A stretch of DNA of 63,090 bases from positions 1-63,090 of the forward strand of contig CALFLO010000095.1 in NCBI GenBank assembly GCA_937880175.1, given 5' to 3'. Positions 61,483 to 63,090 of this stretch are shown here, piece by piece; position 1 is the first letter of the stretch; each line of letters begins with the position of its first letter. The stretch is from an uncultured Gluconobacter sp. (GTDB lineage Bacteria > Pseudomonadota > Alphaproteobacteria > Acetobacterales > Acetobacteraceae). Under the pieces are notes generated by a model. That model saw only the letters and a list, made by a program, of their open reading frames with translations, was not told the origin of the DNA and ran no database searches. Made by a program: the position numbers and the translations under genes.

Positions 61483-61769
61483 AGGACGAGACCCCTCAGG
61501 CCATAGAAATGGAAGCCGCCATCCGCCAGCGTATGAGCCGACAGCGGACCGGTGAGACGGATGAAGACGTCAACGTCACGCAGCATCTTGCCCGGATTGG
61601 CGTGCTCGGCTGGACGATCATCACACCACCTCTGGCCGGGCTTCTTCTGGGACGGTGGCTGGATCATCGGTCGGGAACAGGGGTGGTCTTCTCGGCGGCG
61701 CTGCTTCTTGCCGGATTTGCGGCTGGCGGCTGGAGCGCCTGGAAATGGATGAGCCATCCCCATGCCTGA
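61479..61769 (+). CDS. atpQ: N-ATPase membrane subunit AtpQ (AtpI/AtpZ-like)
   Basis: Protein of 96 residues from ATG 61479, overlapping epsilon by four bases (ATGA). A charged N-terminal half (EAAIRQRMSRQRTGETDEDV) precedes two membrane helices (LGWTIITPPLAGLLLGRWLD and VFSAALLLAGFAAGGWSAW), the AtpI/AtpZ layout. In N-ATPases this small protein is thought to help ion supply or rotor assembly. Confidence 0.85.
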   Translation: MKDETPQAIEMEAAIRQRMSRQRTGETDEDVNVTQHLARIGVLGWTIITPPLAGLLLGRWLDHRSGTGVVFSAALLLAGFAAGGWSAWKWMSHPHA

Positions 61770-62076
61770 AAAACAAATCATCAGCGCCCTTTGCTGGCTC
61801 CTAGTGGGCCTGCTCGCCGGAATCATTCATATGGCTGCCCTGTGGCTCAACGTGCAGTTCCTGATGCGTCCCGGAAAGCGCCCTGTCGCCATCGCGATGC
61901 TGGTGGGGCGCTTTTTCCTGCTCGGTGGTCTGCTCTATCTCGCGGCCCGGAGCGGCACAGCCGCGTTTCTCTGGGCGACCGGCGGGGTCCTTGTCGCGCG
62001 GCCGTTGATCCTGCGGTTCATGAAAGCGCGTCTGGATCCCGATTTTCAGATTGGCGAAGAGGGGCCTTTGCGATGA
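61762..62076 (+). CDS. atpR: N-ATPase membrane subunit AtpR
   Basis: Protein of 104 residues with three hydrophobic helices (ICWLLVG-like start, VAIAMLVGRFFLLGGLLYLAARSG, and FLWATGGVLVARPLILRF). AtpR is found only in N-ATPase operons and is the best single marker of the type. The conserved Arg-Phe pair in GRFFLLGG and the second in LVARPL are as in the family. Overlaps both neighbours. Confidence 0.87.
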   Translation: MPEKQIISALCWLLVGLLAGIIHMAALWLNVQFLMRPGKRPVAIAMLVGRFFLLGGLLYLAARSGTAAFLWATGGVLVARPLILRFMKARLDPDFQIGEEGPLR

Positions 62077-62774
62077 TGTCGCCACTCTCAAGTCCTGTTG
62101 TGTTCCATATCGGCCCTGTTCCGGTGACGCAGCCTGTGGTGACGACATGGGGGATCATGGCGGTTCTGACGGTCAGTGGCGTATGTATTTCCCGCATCCT
62201 GACGTCCGGATATCCCGGGCGGCTCCAGACACTGCTCGAACTGGGCGTGACAGCGCTTGACGGGCAGATCCGCGAAACCATGCGCACCGAACCCGCGCCG
62301 TACCGGTCTTTCGTGGGCACGCTTTTCCTTTTCATCCTCGTGGCGAACTGGTCTTCGCTTGTCCCCGGGGTTGAGCCGCCGACGGCCGCTCTGACAACGG
62401 ATGCGGCTCTCGCGATCCTCGTTTTTCTGGCCATCATTGTTTTTGCCGTCCGCTCTGGCGGCGTGACGGGCTATCTGCGCAGCTTCCTGTGGCCCAGCGT
62501 CGTCATGGTGCCTCTCAACCTGATCGGGACAGTGACGCGCACCTTCTCGCTGATGGTCCGGCTGTTCGGGAATGTCATGGCCGGTGTGTTCATCATCGGG
62601 ATTGTCCTGTCACTTGCCGGGCTGCTTGTTCCCATTCCCCTCATGGCGCTCGATCTCCTGACGGGGGCCGTTCAGGCCTATATTTTCGCCATTCTCGCCA
62701 TGGTCTTCATCGCAGGCGCTCTGACCAGACCTGCAGCGCCTCAATCCATTGAAAAAACAGGATCACCCTCATGA
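62073..62774 (+). CDS. atpB: N-type F-ATPase subunit a
   Basis: Protein of 233 residues from ATG 62073. The helices and the essential Arg in the MVRLFGNVMAGVF motif near residue 175 are present, which is the stator Arg facing the c-ring. The first part, FHIGPVPVTQPVVTTWGIMAVL, is typical of short N-type a subunits. It forms the ion path into and out of the rotor. Overlaps AtpR and c by four bases each. Confidence 0.92.
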   Translation: MMSPLSSPVVFHIGPVPVTQPVVTTWGIMAVLTVSGVCISRILTSGYPGRLQTLLELGVTALDGQIRETMRTEPAPYRSFVGTLFLFILVANWSSLVPGVEPPTAALTTDAALAILVFLAIIVFAVRSGGVTGYLRSFLWPSVVMVPLNLIGTVTRTFSLMVRLFGNVMAGVFIIGIVLSLAGLLVPIPLMALDLLTGAVQAYIFAILAMVFIAGALTRPAAPQSIEKTGSPS

Positions 62775-63016
62775 ACTGGCTCGCTCTGGCAAGTATCGTC
62801 TCCGCCGCGATGGCGGTGTCATTCGGCTCCATAGGGCCAGCGCTCGCCGAAGGGCGTGCTGTCGCCGCGGCCATGGATGCCATCGCCCGGCAGCCGGAAT
62901 CCGCAGGCACTATTTCTCGGACGCTGTTCGTGGGGCTGGCGATGATCGAGACCATGGCCATTTACTGCCTGGTCATCGCTTTGCTTCTCCTCTTCGCCAA
63001 CCCTTTGCTGAAGTAG
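62771..63016 (+). CDS. atpE: N-type F-ATPase subunit c
   Basis: Protein of 81 residues with two membrane helices joined by the polar loop ARQPE. Helix 1 carries Glu27 in GPALAEGRA and helix 2 carries Glu60 in LAMIETMAIY, so there are two carboxylates per subunit. Thr61 and Tyr65 occupy positions that bind sodium in Ilyobacter tartaricus (Ser66, Tyr70), and Glu27 replaces its Gln32. This is the N-ATPase pattern. Some two-carboxylate c-rings were found to carry protons, so ion choice is open. Confidence 0.92.
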   Translation: MNWLALASIVSAAMAVSFGSIGPALAEGRAVAAAMDAIARQPESAGTISRTLFVGLAMIETMAIYCLVIALLLLFANPLLK

Positions 63017-63020
63017 TCCG

Positions 63021-63090
63021 GTGACAGTCGACTGGTGGACAATCGGGCTACAGGTCATCAACGTCAGCGTTCTGATCTGGCTGCTTTCCA
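63021..63090 (+). CDS. atpF: N-type F-ATPase subunit b, 5' end only
   Basis: A frame from GTG 63021 stays open to the window edge and encodes VTVDWWTIGLQVINVSVLIW, the short polar start and single membrane helix of subunit b, followed in full proteins by a long coiled stalk. It begins five bases after the c-subunit stop. Only 23 residues are visible, so the start codon is a best guess. Confidence 0.75.
   Translation, partial: MTVDWWTIGLQVINVSVLIWLLS

Noticed and set aside
1..63090. tRNA genes, rRNA, CRISPR arrays, insertion sequences
   Set aside because: I looked for tRNA T-arm sequences, regularly spaced repeats and transposase motifs on both strands and found none that hold up; a GGTTCGAAAT at 28895 lacks any cloverleaf.

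Overview
The window comes from an alphaproteobacterium, most probably an acetic acid bacterium (Acetobacteraceae, Gluconobacter-like). The reasons are family content and gene order: an alternative N-type ATP synthase operon (atpD-C-Q-R-B-E-F), many membrane or quinone-linked oxidation enzymes, GMC and aldehyde dehydrogenases, PiT-type phosphate carriers, a fused acetate-type CoA-transferase and a moderately GC-rich coding bias. I see no rRNA, tRNA, insertion sequence, prophage or CRISPR array. It looks like ordinary chromosome with several accessory modules.

Layout. 1-12 kb: a porin cut by the window edge, an ABC-F ATPase, an M1 aminopeptidase, a CLC-type carrier whose filter motifs fit the fluoride/proton antiporters and which is preceded by a fluoride-riboswitch-like RNA, a GlxA-type regulator, and an SDR/SRPBCC/aldo-keto reductase operon. 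12-20 kb: a TetR/MFS efflux pair with a very regular operator, an ECF sigma/anti-sigma operon facing a membrane-anchored catalase and cytochrome b561 gene pair, a FucP-like sugar transporter and a luciferase-like flavin oxidoreductase. 20-32 kb: a TonB-dependent receptor plus phosphocholine phospholipase C operon, an SDR, a secreted protein ending in a superinfection-immunity-type membrane domain lying head to head with a secreted nuclease, a PiT carrier, MYG1 and small genes. 32-40 kb: a three-gene ABC-2 exporter, an Lrp/saccharopine-dehydrogenase divergent pair, a YeiH/LysR divergent pair and a cold-shock gene.

40-56 kb is the most unusual region: a TetR gene, then an almost uninterrupted same-strand set of aldehyde dehydrogenase, GMC dehydrogenase, CoA-transferase, glycerate 2-kinase, acyl-CoA dehydrogenase, SDR, DUF993 aldolase-like protein, TIM-barrel isomerase, EtfB, EtfA, ETF-quinone oxidoreductase and a sugar-type MFS carrier. 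Two of its promoter regions carry the same 22-bp palindrome. I read it as a complete catabolic route from a polyol or sugar-like alcohol, through an acid and its CoA ester, to a three-carbon acid, with electrons delivered to ubiquinone. I do not recognise it as a named pathway. 56-63 kb: a second-type GAPDH, a NUDIX hydrolase, a second PiT carrier and the start of the N-ATPase operon, with an FNR-type site and a good -10 box upstream.

Gene starts were chosen from ribosome-binding sites, signal peptides and promoter positions. Several differ from the longest possible reading frame, and this is stated in each case.
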